64,000 nt of DNA from a bacterium. GTDB taxonomy: Bacteria; CAIWAD01. The translations under genes were made by a program, and so were the position numbers. How positions within the stretch are numbered: the stretch's first letter is position 1; each line of letters begins with the position of its first letter. Location of the stretch: the NCBI GenBank assembly GCA_030429345.1, contig JAUIFJ010000009.1, positions 1 through 64,000 on the forward strand, read 5' to 3'. The notes below the pieces were generated by a model. That model was not told where the DNA came from and did not search any database. It saw only the letters and a program-made list of their open reading frames with translations. Of the stretch, positions 37,626 to 46,595 are shown one piece after another.

Positions 37626-38855
37626 CTAGAAATCGATTCCGTAGCTCGGTCGCGGCAGGCGCAGGCACTGGTCCAGTTCCCGGACCAGATCATGCCCGGC
37701 CTCGAAGGCGTCAGTGACACACAGCCCGCTTGCCGGCTGCACGCCCAGCCAGAGGCGCGTGAAGGAGGCCACGGTGGCCGAGAGCAGCGGCAGGCCTTCC
37801 CTGTGCCCTTGCTCGATGCTCGAGGCCTGGCCCAGGCGGACCGTATACGCTCCGCCGATGCCGCGCCAGGCCCGGCCTTCCTCCAGGTACTCCGTGATCG
37901 GATCCTCCAGCTGCAGGTTGAAGGAGGGCCCCTCTACCGGCAGGCGAAGCGCCGTGATGCAGCCCGGCAGGTCGCAGATGCGCGCCTGCCAGTAGGAGAG
38001 CGCCTCGTGCCGCGTGGCCTTGTCGCTCTTGCTCGTCAGGGATCGCATGCGAAAGGGGCGCTTCAGCAGCTGCTGCAGCTGGATGTCCGGGTGTTCCACA
38101 AGGCCTATGGAAAGGATCTGGTCCGACAGGCTGCGGATCAGTCCCAACAGCTCCAGGTAGTGCTCGCGGTTCTGCCAGGCCATGGCCAGCACTCGATAGG
38201 GCCCCTCCTCCCCCTTCGCGCGACACCAGATGAAATGGCTCAGTTCGCCCTGTTCGTTCTCGAAGCCCAGACCGAAACAGCTTGTGCTCCAGGCCATTTC
38301 CGCGTGGTAAAAGCACTCGTCATCAATGTTGATCGAGCCGTGACCGCGGTGGCGTCGGGCGAGGCAGTCCATCACTCGCCTGTAATCCTCTTTGCCCAGC
38401 CGCACCGGCGTGCGACGCCGGACACGCAGGCTAAGTTGCGCCGGGTCGAAATAGCGGATCACCTCGTAGCCGCCCAGGCCGTAGCCCAGCTGGTCGTAGA
38501 AGCCTGAATCGAAAATGCCCAGGCCGCTGACCTGGGCGCCCGCCTCGGCCTCTTCGGCGACCAGGCGGGCGGTCAGCTGGCGCGCCAGCTTGAGGCGCCG
38601 CGCCACACGGCTGGTGGTCACCGCGACAACGGCAGAGAATCGAAGCATCTGGTCCAGGTAGCGCAAGTCGCCGCTGCGAGCGCTGGCCAGACATTCCGCC
38701 TCGCCCTTCAGTTCCGCCACAAGATTGCGTCCTCCGGAAAGGAAGAGATCCAGGGTCTTCTCTTCCTCGCCGGGATCGATCCAGCCGCACTCTTTCCAGA
38801 TGCGGCGGGTCGCCTCGCGGTCTTGTTCCACATGATAGGGGCGCATAAGGGCCAT
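37626..38855 (-). CDS. Eis-like GNAT N-acetyltransferase with SCP2-like C-terminus
   Basis: 409 aa. The tripartite Eis architecture is suggested by an N-terminal GNAT module (MRPYHVEQDREATRRIWKEC; AVTTSRVARRLKLARQLTARLVAEEAEAG as acetyl-CoA loop; LGIFDSGFYDQLGYGLGGYE), a second GNAT-like region, and a C-terminal sterol-carrier-like domain ending DAFEAGHDLVREL. The family acetylates amines such as aminoglycosides or polyamines; the substrate here is unknown. Its link to glucan use is only positional. Confidence 0.82.
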   Translation of the reverse strand: MALMRPYHVEQDREATRRIWKECGWIDPGEEEKTLDLFLSGGRNLVAELKGEAECLASARSGDLRYLDQMLRFSAVVAVTTSRVARRLKLARQLTARLVAEEAEAGAQVSGLGIFDSGFYDQLGYGLGGYEVIRYFDPAQLSLRVRRRTPVRLGKEDYRRVMDCLARRHRGHGSINIDDECFYHAEMAWSTSCFGLGFENEQGELSHFIWCRAKGEEGPYRVLAMAWQNREHYLELLGLIRSLSDQILSIGLVEHPDIQLQQLLKRPFRMRSLTSKSDKATRHEALSYWQARICDLPGCITALRLPVEGPSFNLQLEDPITEYLEEGRAWRGIGGAYTVRLGQASSIEQGHREGLPLLSATVASFTRLWLGVQPASGLCVTDAFEAGHDLVRELDQCLRLPRPSYGIDF

Positions 38856-39023
38856 GGTGACTCCAGGTGTGTCGGTTCGCGCGTTCAGTATCCAAGAGGA
38901 TAGGAAAAGAGCGGAGGCTCCTGCAGCGGGGACTGTGGCCTCCTGAAGTGTTTGCGCTCAGAGTTGCATAGTTCGTTTTTGCAAACAATTATGAATGCCC
39001 AGCCGAATCAGCCAGAAGGAAGC

Positions 39024-39443
39024 ATGCAGCGGATCCAAAGATTACGAATCCAGCATCGGGGGTTGACAGATCGCATGGAGCGGATCCGTCAGATCCTGCT
39101 GACTAAGGACCCCTGCCAGCAAGAAGAGGCACTCCGAACACTTCTGGTTCGCTTTTCAGAGGAGCTCGCGAAACACCTGCTCGTCGATGAGCCGGAGATC
39201 TACAGGGATCTGGCCAACAGAATGGATCCTGCCCTTCAGCGGAACCTGCTGCGCTACTCGAACGAGCTGAATCTGCTGGCTTGCGCCTACAAGGAATACG
39301 AGACGACCTGGCAGCTGCCGGAGTGCCTGCACGACCAGGTCGAACTCTTCCGGCGCGAGACCCTGATCCTCCTGGACGCCATTCAGCGTCGCATCCGATA
39401 CGAGGAGGAAGTCCTTTTTCCTGCCTTGTCCGAAAGCACTTGA
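39024..39443 (+). CDS. Hemerythrin-like protein with altered iron ligands
   Basis: 139 aa from the ATG at 39024 (AGAAGGAAGC upstream; the track start has no ribosome site). Four-helix pattern of the hemerythrin HHE family: QHRGLTDRM, KHLLVDEPEIYRDL, IRYEEEVLFPAL. The last helix has Tyr where the HExxxxFP His is expected, and the second carries H-x4-E, so a full di-iron site is doubtful. A paralogue follows 94 bp later. Confidence 0.65.
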   Translation: MQRIQRLRIQHRGLTDRMERIRQILLTKDPCQQEEALRTLLVRFSEELAKHLLVDEPEIYRDLANRMDPALQRNLLRYSNELNLLACAYKEYETTWQLPECLHDQVELFRRETLILLDAIQRRIRYEEEVLFPALSEST

Positions 39444-39537
39444 GCCTTTTCCTGGACCCTGCGCGGAAATCCTATTGCCGGGGAGCCGATAGCCGGAACA
39501 GTGCAGGAGGCCATTCAAACGAGGTGGGGGTGTATTC

Positions 39538-39954
39538 ATGCCGGATCTGAAGCTGCTGAAGAGCCAACACCAGGAACTGGCGGATCTATGCAAGCGGATC
39601 CAGGCCCAACTGGATCTCAGCGAACCGCAGGGCGACTACATCTGCGCCCTGCTCTCCACCCTGGCGATCAAGCTGCAGAATCACCTGGCCCTGGAGGACA
39701 GCGGCCTCTACCCCTTCCTCAAGCAACATGCCGGTCCAAAGGGACGTCGGCTGCAGGAATCGCTGAATGAAGAAATGGCCTGTCTTCGAAAGGCTGTCGA
39801 GGAGTACCTGGATCAATGGCACAGCAAGGAGCGAATTGCCGGGGATCTGGATGGTTTCCGGCAGGCGTCCAGCTTCATCCTTGAAGCCCTGGTCCGTCGG
39901 ATCGAACACGAAGCGATGGAGGTCTTCCCGTTGATCGAGAACAAGCAGGGATAA
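39538..39954 (+). CDS. Hemerythrin HHE-domain protein
   Basis: 138 aa, paralogue of the gene just upstream. Ligand-like residues are more complete: SQHQELADLC, NHLALEDSGLYPFL and IEHEAMEVFPLIE, i.e. H...H-x3/4-E...H-x3-E. Bacterial HHE proteins bind a di-iron centre and sense or handle O2, NO or iron. GGTGGGGGTG precedes the ATG. Ends at a strong bidirectional terminator. Confidence 0.8.
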   Translation: MPDLKLLKSQHQELADLCKRIQAQLDLSEPQGDYICALLSTLAIKLQNHLALEDSGLYPFLKQHAGPKGRRLQESLNEEMACLRKAVEEYLDQWHSKERIAGDLDGFRQASSFILEALVRRIEHEAMEVFPLIENKQG

Positions 39955-39995
39955 CCCGGAACCGCCGTCGTCGCACAACGAATTGCGCAGAATAG

Positions 39996-40032
39996 AAAGG
40001 GCCCCGTTCCGCAAGGCGGAACGGGGCCTTTC
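39996..40032. terminator. Bidirectional terminator between hemerythrin and CBM genes
   Basis: AAAGGGCCCCGTTCCGC-AA-GGCGGAACGGGGCCTTT forms a ~16-bp stem (one bulged G) with A and T runs on either side, between two convergent genes. Confidence 0.9.
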
Positions 40033-40074
40033 GATCTCGCAGGATCTCCGTCCGGTGAAGATCCCGTGTTCGGT

Positions 40075-41736
40075 CTACTGCAGGGCGACGATCTTGAAGT
40101 ACAGCTTCTCGCCGCCGCTGTAGGCGTAGCTGTAGGTCAGATCCGTCGTGGTGGTCAGCAGGGTGCCGGGTTCGGGGGTGAAGAAGGCGTCCGTGCTGGC
40201 GTGGACCTCGTAGCCGGTCGCGGTGGCAATGGCGTTCCAGTCGAGCACGACCATGTTGCCGTCACGCATGATGGTGACCGCGGTCGGGCAGAACCAGTTG
40301 TCCCACAGCTGCAGCGGAAGCGCCATCACCGGCGTGTCGTCGCTGATGGTGAAGGCGCGGTTGCCGGTGCCTTCCCATTCCCAGTTCGCGCCGTCGGCGC
40401 TGCGGGTGAACTTGTACTCGCCGTCGAAGGCCGAACCCGCCGGAATGGTCAGGGTCAGTTCGTAGACGCCGTCCATGTCGTCGTCGCTCATCGGATTCTC
40501 GCCGGGACCCCAGGTCAGGGGGGCCAGGCTGCCTTGCAGGCTCACGCCACCGGCGTAGAGGCCGGCGTCGAGGCAGTTCATGTCGACGCTGAAGGTCACG
40601 TCGATATCCACCGTGGTGGCCGTTCCGGGAGCCTCGTCGTTCCAGTAGCTGGGATCCAGTGTCACCATGGTTCCGTCATCCTCGAGGCAGAGGAATCGGT
40701 TGTCGACGCTTTCCCATTCCCATGCGACGCCATCGGCGCTGCGGGTGAACTTGTACTGGACCTGGTTGGAATTGGTGGCGGGGAACATGATGCCGATGGT
40801 GAAGATGCCGGCGCCCTGGTCGGTCATCGGCGTATCACCGGCATCCCAGTTGAGAGGTCCCTGGCTGCCCTGGATCGAAACGCCGCCGGCATAGTCGGCG
40901 GGATCCAGCTCGCTCATGTCGGCCGTGAAGATCACCAGCTTGCTGGCGGTCAGCTCGATCTCGGGGCAGGCGCACTCTTCCTCGTTGTTCCAATACTGTG
41001 TCACAGATCCGGAGGTCGCGCCGGGCTCGATCACGTATTCGTGGTTGCCCAGTCCGGGGGGATAGGGATCCCAGTCCGTTCCATTGCGCAGCTTGTAGTT
41101 GACCGTCGGATTGGTGCCGGCCGGGAAAACGATGTCCACGCAATAGATGCCGTCGCCCATGTCGTTGACCAGCGGCAGGGGGCCGCCCCAGTCATTGAAG
41201 GTGCCCGAGACGCCCGGGGCGGGGTCGGACAGGCAGCCGAAGAAACCGCAGAGCGTCAGTGTGAAGTCTTCGCTGGTGGCGGGGATCAGGTTGAAGCGCG
41301 CCGGGTTGTCCACGTCGTAGGTATCCGCGGGCTGGTCGAAGCGGGCCGTGTAGTCGGCAGGGCCATCGGCATCGGCGAACTCGGCGTAGAATTCGACATA
41401 GGTTCCGGTCAGCGCGCTAAGGGGGATCAGGGCGATGTACTCGTCGTAGGGCGTGTAGCAATTCTCGGTGTTCAGGCTCATGCCGACGCTCTCCCAGGTA
41501 CCGCCTTCGGCGCGGTAGAACATGGTGGCGGTCAGGTCGGCGCATTCCGTGCTGTCGCACTGGCCCGTGCAGTCCATCTTGTAGACCTGGGAATACACGG
41601 TGATGTCGGCGCTGTTGGGATGTACGGACTCGTCCAGCGGCCACTGCAGGTAGGAGTCGTCCACGACGGCGAAGGCGTTGCTGGCAAACGCGGCCACCAG
41701 GAGCCAGGCTGCCACAACGATCTTGCTTTTACTCAT
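40075..41736 (-). CDS. Secreted protein with duplicated starch-binding-like modules
   Basis: 553 aa with signal peptide ending NAFA; GAGGTGACAC precedes the ATG. The N-terminal ~150 residues contain paired Cys (MDCTGQCDSTECAD). Then come a CBM20/CBM48-like unit (SGTFNDWGGPLPLVNDMGDG), and two clear tandem repeats of about 110 residues: YAGGVSIQGSQGPLNWDAGD and YAGGVSLQGSLAPLTWGPGE, each ending YKFTRSADG-x2-WEWE-x3-NR. The C-terminus is a fibronectin-like strand set, without the FlgD sorting tail of its neighbours. No catalytic residues. It likely binds glucan for the adjacent GH57-like and GH13 enzymes. Confidence 0.75.
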   Translation of the reverse strand: MSKSKIVVAAWLLVAAFASNAFAVVDDSYLQWPLDESVHPNSADITVYSQVYKMDCTGQCDSTECADLTATMFYRAEGGTWESVGMSLNTENCYTPYDEYIALIPLSALTGTYVEFYAEFADADGPADYTARFDQPADTYDVDNPARFNLIPATSEDFTLTLCGFFGCLSDPAPGVSGTFNDWGGPLPLVNDMGDGIYCVDIVFPAGTNPTVNYKLRNGTDWDPYPPGLGNHEYVIEPGATSGSVTQYWNNEEECACPEIELTASKLVIFTADMSELDPADYAGGVSIQGSQGPLNWDAGDTPMTDQGAGIFTIGIMFPATNSNQVQYKFTRSADGVAWEWESVDNRFLCLEDDGTMVTLDPSYWNDEAPGTATTVDIDVTFSVDMNCLDAGLYAGGVSLQGSLAPLTWGPGENPMSDDDMDGVYELTLTIPAGSAFDGEYKFTRSADGANWEWEGTGNRAFTISDDTPVMALPLQLWDNWFCPTAVTIMRDGNMVVLDWNAIATATGYEVHASTDAFFTPEPGTLLTTTTDLTYSYAYSGGEKLYFKIVALQ

Positions 41737-41763
41737 GTGTCACCTCATGATTAGGATTGTATG

Positions 41764-41779
41764 CCGTCCCGCGGGACGG
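41764..41779. terminator. 16-bp palindrome CCGTCCCGCGGGACGG, possible terminator
   Basis: A perfect palindrome 9 bp after the stop of the GH57-like gene and within the leader of the CBM gene. No T-run follows, so it could equally be a regulatory site. Confidence 0.35.
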
Positions 41780-41788
41780 GCTTGGGTC

Positions 41789-44700
41789 TCAATTGCGTTC
41801 GGCTGAAACCGTGTACCAGCGCATGGGCACATCGATGTCCAATACATGGAAGAGATCCGTGGTCGTTCCCACCTGCACCGGTGCCGGATCGAAGGCCTGC
41901 TCCGAGGCGTAGATCACATAGAAGTCGGCACCGCTGACCGCGGGCCAGTCCAGGCGCAGCTGCCCGGCGGCGTGTGTCGAGATCGTGATCACGGGAGCGG
42001 CCAGGGGCTGCTCGCTGATGCTGCCGTTGGGCGCGACGCCGGCGGCCGGCATGTCCTGCCCGAGCGTGCCCGCGTCGAAGACGTACCACGACGTGAGCGT
42101 CGCGTCGCTGCCCGTCGGGTTGGCCAGCGGCCAGCTGAGGGTCGTGTTCCAGTTGTCCTCCTGGCTGACGCTGGCCGCGATGGCGATGCCCGCCGGGTTG
42201 CCCAGCTCGCTCCAGGGGACGCGGAACTCGCTCATCGGGTTGCCGCTCCAGCCCTCGTAGCTGGTTCCGTCATGGTCGCCGTACTGCGTATACGACCAGC
42301 TTCCGGCCCAGGAATTGATCTGCATGCTGTTGCCGCCGCCCTCGACGGAGAGTTCGAACTCGGGACGATGCGCGCTGCCGAAGCCGACCCGGCCCCAGGC
42401 GTTGCGCGGGGCGCCGCTGGCGGCGGCAAGGTCCGTGTCGATGTAGACGAAGAAGTCCCCTGTCGACAGGTCCTGGCCGTTGAAGCCGATGTACAGGTTC
42501 TGGCTGTCCCAGGTGATGAAGAGGCTGTCCGCGCTCTGCTCCATCCATTCCGTGTCCGCGAAGAAGTCGTTGCTTCCGTCCACCAGGATGCTGTGCGGCG
42601 TCAGTCCGTCGGGCATCACGAAGGAAGCCGTGTCGAAGTCGGGATCGACGGGATTGCCGTTGTTGTCGGCGACTCCGCTGACCGTGATCAGGCCGCTGTC
42701 GCCGGTCTCGAGTCCCGCCAGCTGCAGGGCCACCAGGCGCGTGTCCGGCTGGCGGCTGGCGGAAAGGAGGCTCACGCCGCCGGGAAAACCGCTGAGCGCG
42801 TAGTTGGCCGTGTTCTCCGCCCCGGGAAGGGCGACCTCTTCGCTGAACTGCAACAGCACCTGGTCCGGCGCCAGGAAGGTGGCGACGCTTTCCAGGCGCG
42901 GTCCGGCGGCGTCCAGGTCCTGCAGTTCCAGCAGCTCCAGTTCGGCGACCTCGCCGTTCAGCGAATCGGGTTCGCCGGTCAGACCGGCGTAGAAGAGGTA
43001 GCGGAAGCGTCCATTGCCGCGGATCTCGTCCCCGCGGACCATCGTGCCCTGGAAGTCGAGGCTGTGCAGGGCGCCGCCGTTGCCGAGCACCAGCGCCGCC
43101 GTGGCGCCCGTGTTCTCGTTGCGCTGGCCGGCATAGCCCGTCGCGGGCCAGGAGGCCTGGGGGTCCCAGACCCGTTCCGTGCCCGCGCTCCAGAGCAGAT
43201 CGATGTAATCCGGCGAAAAGCCGTGCTGGATCCAGGTCTCCTGGGGCGTGTCGTAGTCCACCGTGATCCAGGGCGTGTCCGGCATGAGGCTGAAGGTCTT
43301 GCTCAGCTCGCCGATGCTCAGGGTGATCGAGGCGAAGTCGTTCGAGCTGCTGTCGATGCTCATCGCGTAGAGGTCGTTGCGCGTGTTCGGCGAAACATCG
43401 GCGAAGGCGGCCACATGGTTGTTGCTGCCCGTGTCGTCGTAGTCCCCTTCCGTGTCGACCCAGTAGGCGCTGCAGCTGCCGACCAGCGAGGCGTCGTAGC
43501 CCGGCCCCTTGGCGAAGATCCACGGCGCGCGGCCGCCGATGCTCTCGAAAACGGCGAAGACCCGGTCGCTGTGCAACACGACCTCGTCCACGCCGTCCAT
43601 GTCGATATCGCTGAAATAGGCGGCGCAGGTGTTGGCATAGTCGCCGTTGACCCAGCGCGAGGCTTCCGCGTATACATTCGCGTTCTTGATGTGCGAGGCA
43701 TAGCGATGGATCCAGCCGCTGATCTCGCTGCCGTCGTGCCAGCCGGTCTCGTACATCTTGGTCATCAGCACGTACCACGCCGTCTCGGAGAGGTCATTAC
43801 TGGGACAGCTCATCAGGTTGGTCCAGGTGTTGTGCCACACCGTGCCGTAGTCCCACTGGGGATCGTGCTGGTCGCTGTTGGCCGGGCTGCCCGCCCAGTG
43901 GCTGTACCAGCTGTTGTGCGTTCCGGGGCTCAGCCAGTCGCTGCCGTAGCCGCCGCGGCCCCCGAGCAGGCCGTAGGTGCCGTTCTGCAGGTTGATCGGT
44001 CCGCCGGGATAGCCTCCCAGCGCGTCGTCCAGCTTCACGGAAAGGGCGCTGCCGCCACTGCCCGCGATCTGCTGCGCGATCCAGATCATGTTCTCGACCG
44101 CGCTGGGGAACTGGTCCTGGAAGCCGGCGACCTCCGCGACGACCTCCCAGTCGGTGGCGTAGAGCAGCAGCTCGTCGCCGCTGGTGCCGAGGATCTCGTT
44201 CCAGGCGGCGCCGGCGTTGTGATGGCAGTTGCCGGTGAAGGAGCCGTTGATCGGAATGATCTTCAGCTCGCCCTGGTCGGGCACATTGATGGTGTAGATG
44301 TGCCGGTCGTTGGACCAGTTGTTCTCGTAGTCGCAGTGTTCTTCCTGGTCGAGCACGACTCCCCAGACGCCGTGAGGCAGCCAGTTGTCGCCGATCCAGT
44401 CGACGACGTGCGGACTGGTGTCGGTGCCGTTGCCGTCGTTGTCCTCCGGGCTTACCCAGACGCGCTCGGGCACCCAGGCCACGTGGGGCGTGTAGCCGTA
44501 GCGCCATTCCGTCATCTGCACGTGCGTGTATACGGACCAGTCGTTCATGCTGTCCTGCACGAAGGGCATGATGTGCTGCGCGTAGGCGCTGGCGATCAGC
44601 GCGGCCCAGCCTTCTGTCACACCGCGGGCGACCCAGGCATTCCAGCCCTCCACCGGCCCCTCGTCGGGGTAATACCATTCGGCTGCTGTCTGCAGCGGAC

Positions 44701-45415
44701 CGGCGATCTGCAGGTTGACCGGCAGGTCGAGCACGTCGTGCAGCCCCAGGAGCTCGTCGAAACCGTTGTGCGTGCTGCCCGTGTTCAGGTAGTCGGCCCA
44801 GTGCTGCTCGTGGCTGTTGGGCTCGTGGCCCCAGAGCACATCGGTCCAGGTCAGGCCCTGGTTGCCGTGATGCAGGAAGGCGGCGCTGTGCGTGTTCCGC
44901 TGGTTGTCGCTCAGGGACAGATCGTCGGCGGTGCCGTCGGCGGAGTAGGCATGAAGGGTGTATTCCACGGAAGGAGAGACGGCCTTGCGGGGCATCCAGA
45001 TCTCGACCACCGCGGCGCCGGGCATCGAGGCCAGCTCGGCCTCGATGGGCTCCTTACCCTTCTCCGTGATCCGCCAGGCCTGGATCGCCTTGCGGCCTGG
45101 CTGGAAGACTTTCTCCCCGGAGACGAAGCGCAGGAGGCTGCCGTCGTTGCCACGCAATTCAAGCGGCAGGCCGCTGCCGGCCCAGACCCCCAGCGTTCCA
45201 AGGCGCAAAACGCTCTGCCCCTCCAGCCAGTCCAGGCCGCCCAGGCTAAGGTCGGCGGCGGCCTCGCCGGCGTCCTCCACCGGATCCAGGGCGCAGCGGC
45301 CGAAAGCGGGGTGGAAGCCGGGAAGAGTGCCATCCAGGCGGGAGTAGGCGGCGGAAACCGGTTCGACCAGGCAGACCATGGGAAGCATCAGCAGGGGGAG
45401 CAGCGCAGTTTTCAC
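41789..45415 (-). CDS. Large secreted GH57-like multidomain protein
   Basis: 1208 aa from GTG 45415, which gives a clean signal peptide (MKTALLPLLMLPMVCLVEPVSA); the track start adds about 45 unlikely residues. An N-terminal beta domain is followed by a GH57-like barrel: AFLHHGNQGLTWTDVLWGHE (about 185), HVAWVPERVWVSPED (about 313, W-x-P-E nucleophile-like) and LLLYATDWEVVAEV (about 418, T-D-W-E as in GH57 region 4). Downstream are an Ig-like segment (VLLQFSEEVALPGAENTANYALSG), a CBM9/DOMON-like domain (NDFFADTEWMEQSADSLFITWD) and a final Fn3-like module. The hydrolase assignment is probable, not certain; activity on alpha-glucan is inferred from the locus. Confidence 0.7.
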   Translation of the reverse strand: MKTALLPLLMLPMVCLVEPVSAAYSRLDGTLPGFHPAFGRCALDPVEDAGEAAADLSLGGLDWLEGQSVLRLGTLGVWAGSGLPLELRGNDGSLLRFVSGEKVFQPGRKAIQAWRITEKGKEPIEAELASMPGAAVVEIWMPRKAVSPSVEYTLHAYSADGTADDLSLSDNQRNTHSAAFLHHGNQGLTWTDVLWGHEPNSHEQHWADYLNTGSTHNGFDELLGLHDVLDLPVNLQIAGPLQTAAEWYYPDEGPVEGWNAWVARGVTEGWAALIASAYAQHIMPFVQDSMNDWSVYTHVQMTEWRYGYTPHVAWVPERVWVSPEDNDGNGTDTSPHVVDWIGDNWLPHGVWGVVLDQEEHCDYENNWSNDRHIYTINVPDQGELKIIPINGSFTGNCHHNAGAAWNEILGTSGDELLLYATDWEVVAEVAGFQDQFPSAVENMIWIAQQIAGSGGSALSVKLDDALGGYPGGPINLQNGTYGLLGGRGGYGSDWLSPGTHNSWYSHWAGSPANSDQHDPQWDYGTVWHNTWTNLMSCPSNDLSETAWYVLMTKMYETGWHDGSEISGWIHRYASHIKNANVYAEASRWVNGDYANTCAAYFSDIDMDGVDEVVLHSDRVFAVFESIGGRAPWIFAKGPGYDASLVGSCSAYWVDTEGDYDDTGSNNHVAAFADVSPNTRNDLYAMSIDSSSNDFASITLSIGELSKTFSLMPDTPWITVDYDTPQETWIQHGFSPDYIDLLWSAGTERVWDPQASWPATGYAGQRNENTGATAALVLGNGGALHSLDFQGTMVRGDEIRGNGRFRYLFYAGLTGEPDSLNGEVAELELLELQDLDAAGPRLESVATFLAPDQVLLQFSEEVALPGAENTANYALSGFPGGVSLLSASRQPDTRLVALQLAGLETGDSGLITVSGVADNNGNPVDPDFDTASFVMPDGLTPHSILVDGSNDFFADTEWMEQSADSLFITWDSQNLYIGFNGQDLSTGDFFVYIDTDLAAASGAPRNAWGRVGFGSAHRPEFELSVEGGGNSMQINSWAGSWSYTQYGDHDGTSYEGWSGNPMSEFRVPWSELGNPAGIAIAASVSQEDNWNTTLSWPLANPTGSDATLTSWYVFDAGTLGQDMPAAGVAPNGSISEQPLAAPVITISTHAAGQLRLDWPAVSGADFYVIYASEQAFDPAPVQVGTTTDLFHVLDIDVPMRWYTVSAERN

Positions 45416-45791
45416 GAATAATTCCGTTAGGCTTGATTTTGCCCGCGAAAGCGAGGCGAATGTCCAGCTGAAGTAGACGAGCAAAATCCTGACCAGAATG
45501 GCCCGAGCTAAATCCCTGTTCATGAATGGCTTGACCGGAGGACCTTCCAAGGTGCGAACTCGTCAGAGCTACTCCATCTCCCGACGGGATTTCGCATAGA
45601 ATTGAAGCAGAAATCAGCCATTCCTCACGGGTTCGAGCAGGCTTTCTGCTCGATCGAGCCAGAATGGTCGAGTACATGTTTTCTCCGGATTCTGTAAGGC
45701 CCGCAATCGAGTGTCCAGTGTGTACAGAAAATGAACAGAGCCTGCTTCAGGAAAGGACAATTGCAGGACATTCCAACCCGTGGCAGGAGAA
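45416..45791. other. 376-bp intergenic region with hairpin, upstream of the GH57-like gene
   Basis: No credible gene. The notable structure is TCGAGCAG-GCTTT-CTGCTCGA (45633-45653) overlapping the perfect palindrome GCTCGATCGAGC (45648-45659), which allows alternative hairpins. It presumably contains the promoter of the minus-strand GH57-like gene; I cannot place a -35/-10. Confidence 0.5.
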
Positions 45792-46580
45792 TTAAGGTTG
45801 AATAACTGTAGCCACGCCAGGCTCTTCCGGATGCGAGCGCGACCCCTCTAGCAGCAGGCGGTCCAGGGCCTGTTCGAGTTCCGGATCCAGCCGGCACAGG
45901 GGGAGATCGCGGCGAATATCCTCGCGATCGCCGAATCCGGCGAGCCAACCGTTCAGGCGGGCGGCAGCTGTCGAACGAAGCAGGAAGTGATCGCGTGTCC
46001 GCATTTCCTTCCATGCGGACCCGGCCAATTCGTGGACTCGCAGACTGTGCTTCTGGTTGAACTCCCGGGCCGGGTGGAAGGTGGCAAGCCCTTCGAGGCG
46101 GGGCGCCGACACGATGCCATGCACTCTTCGCCAGACCTGCCTGGCCTGCTCTGCGGCGTTCTGGCGTGTAAAATAAAGGGCCGGCGCGTAGCAGGAATCC
46201 TCTGCTGGATCCAGCGGGTGGACGAAGGCGTAGACGGAAAGCAGCAGCGAGTCCAGCGGCACCTGCCGGGGATCGTATACGACTTCGACGGCTTCGCCGT
46301 GATCGCGCGTATTCCTCCAGTCCGGGGAGGGGTGAGTCCCGCCCGCGTACCCGACGCGCGTGCGGATCACCCCGTTCATCGACCCCAGCCAGGCCTCCGT
46401 GGTCCAGAAGCAGCCGAGGACGACGTAGAGGCTGTCCGCATGGGCGCCCGAACCCCATTGCAGCGGGGGCTCGGTGCCCGGTGGATCACGGTAGGCCTCT
46501 CGAAGGCGCGGGCCCAGGAAGAAAGCCGCGACCAGCAGCAGCGGAAGAATCCAAGGAAGGGCGCGGCGCAGGGAGCTCAC
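45792..46580 (-). CDS. MsrA-like peptide methionine sulfoxide reductase, membrane-anchored
   Basis: 262 aa. An N-terminal hydrophobic helix (ALPWILPLLLVAAFFLG) places it in the envelope. The MsrA domain has LGCFWTTEAWLGSMNGVIRTRVGYAGG, where Cys in GCFW is the catalytic residue, and GEAVEVVYDP. The usual GCFWG...E is otherwise kept, while the C-terminal resolving-Cys region is divergent. It lies 15 bp after the pullulanase gene, so it may repair oxidised Met in secreted enzymes of the same operon. Confidence 0.85.
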   Translation of the reverse strand: MSSLRRALPWILPLLLVAAFFLGPRLREAYRDPPGTEPPLQWGSGAHADSLYVVLGCFWTTEAWLGSMNGVIRTRVGYAGGTHPSPDWRNTRDHGEAVEVVYDPRQVPLDSLLLSVYAFVHPLDPAEDSCYAPALYFTRQNAAEQARQVWRRVHGIVSAPRLEGLATFHPAREFNQKHSLRVHELAGSAWKEMRTRDHFLLRSTAAARLNGWLAGFGDREDIRRDLPLCRLDPELEQALDRLLLEGSRSHPEEPGVATVIQP

Positions 46581-46595
46581 GGCGTGATTCGCCCG

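Noticed and set aside
41846-45421. 1191-aa plus-strand ORF antisense to the GH57-like gene
   Set aside because: Mirror ORF of a high-GC gene; His/Val/Arg/Gln-rich low-complexity translation without motifs, while the minus strand has signal peptide and GH57-like motifs.
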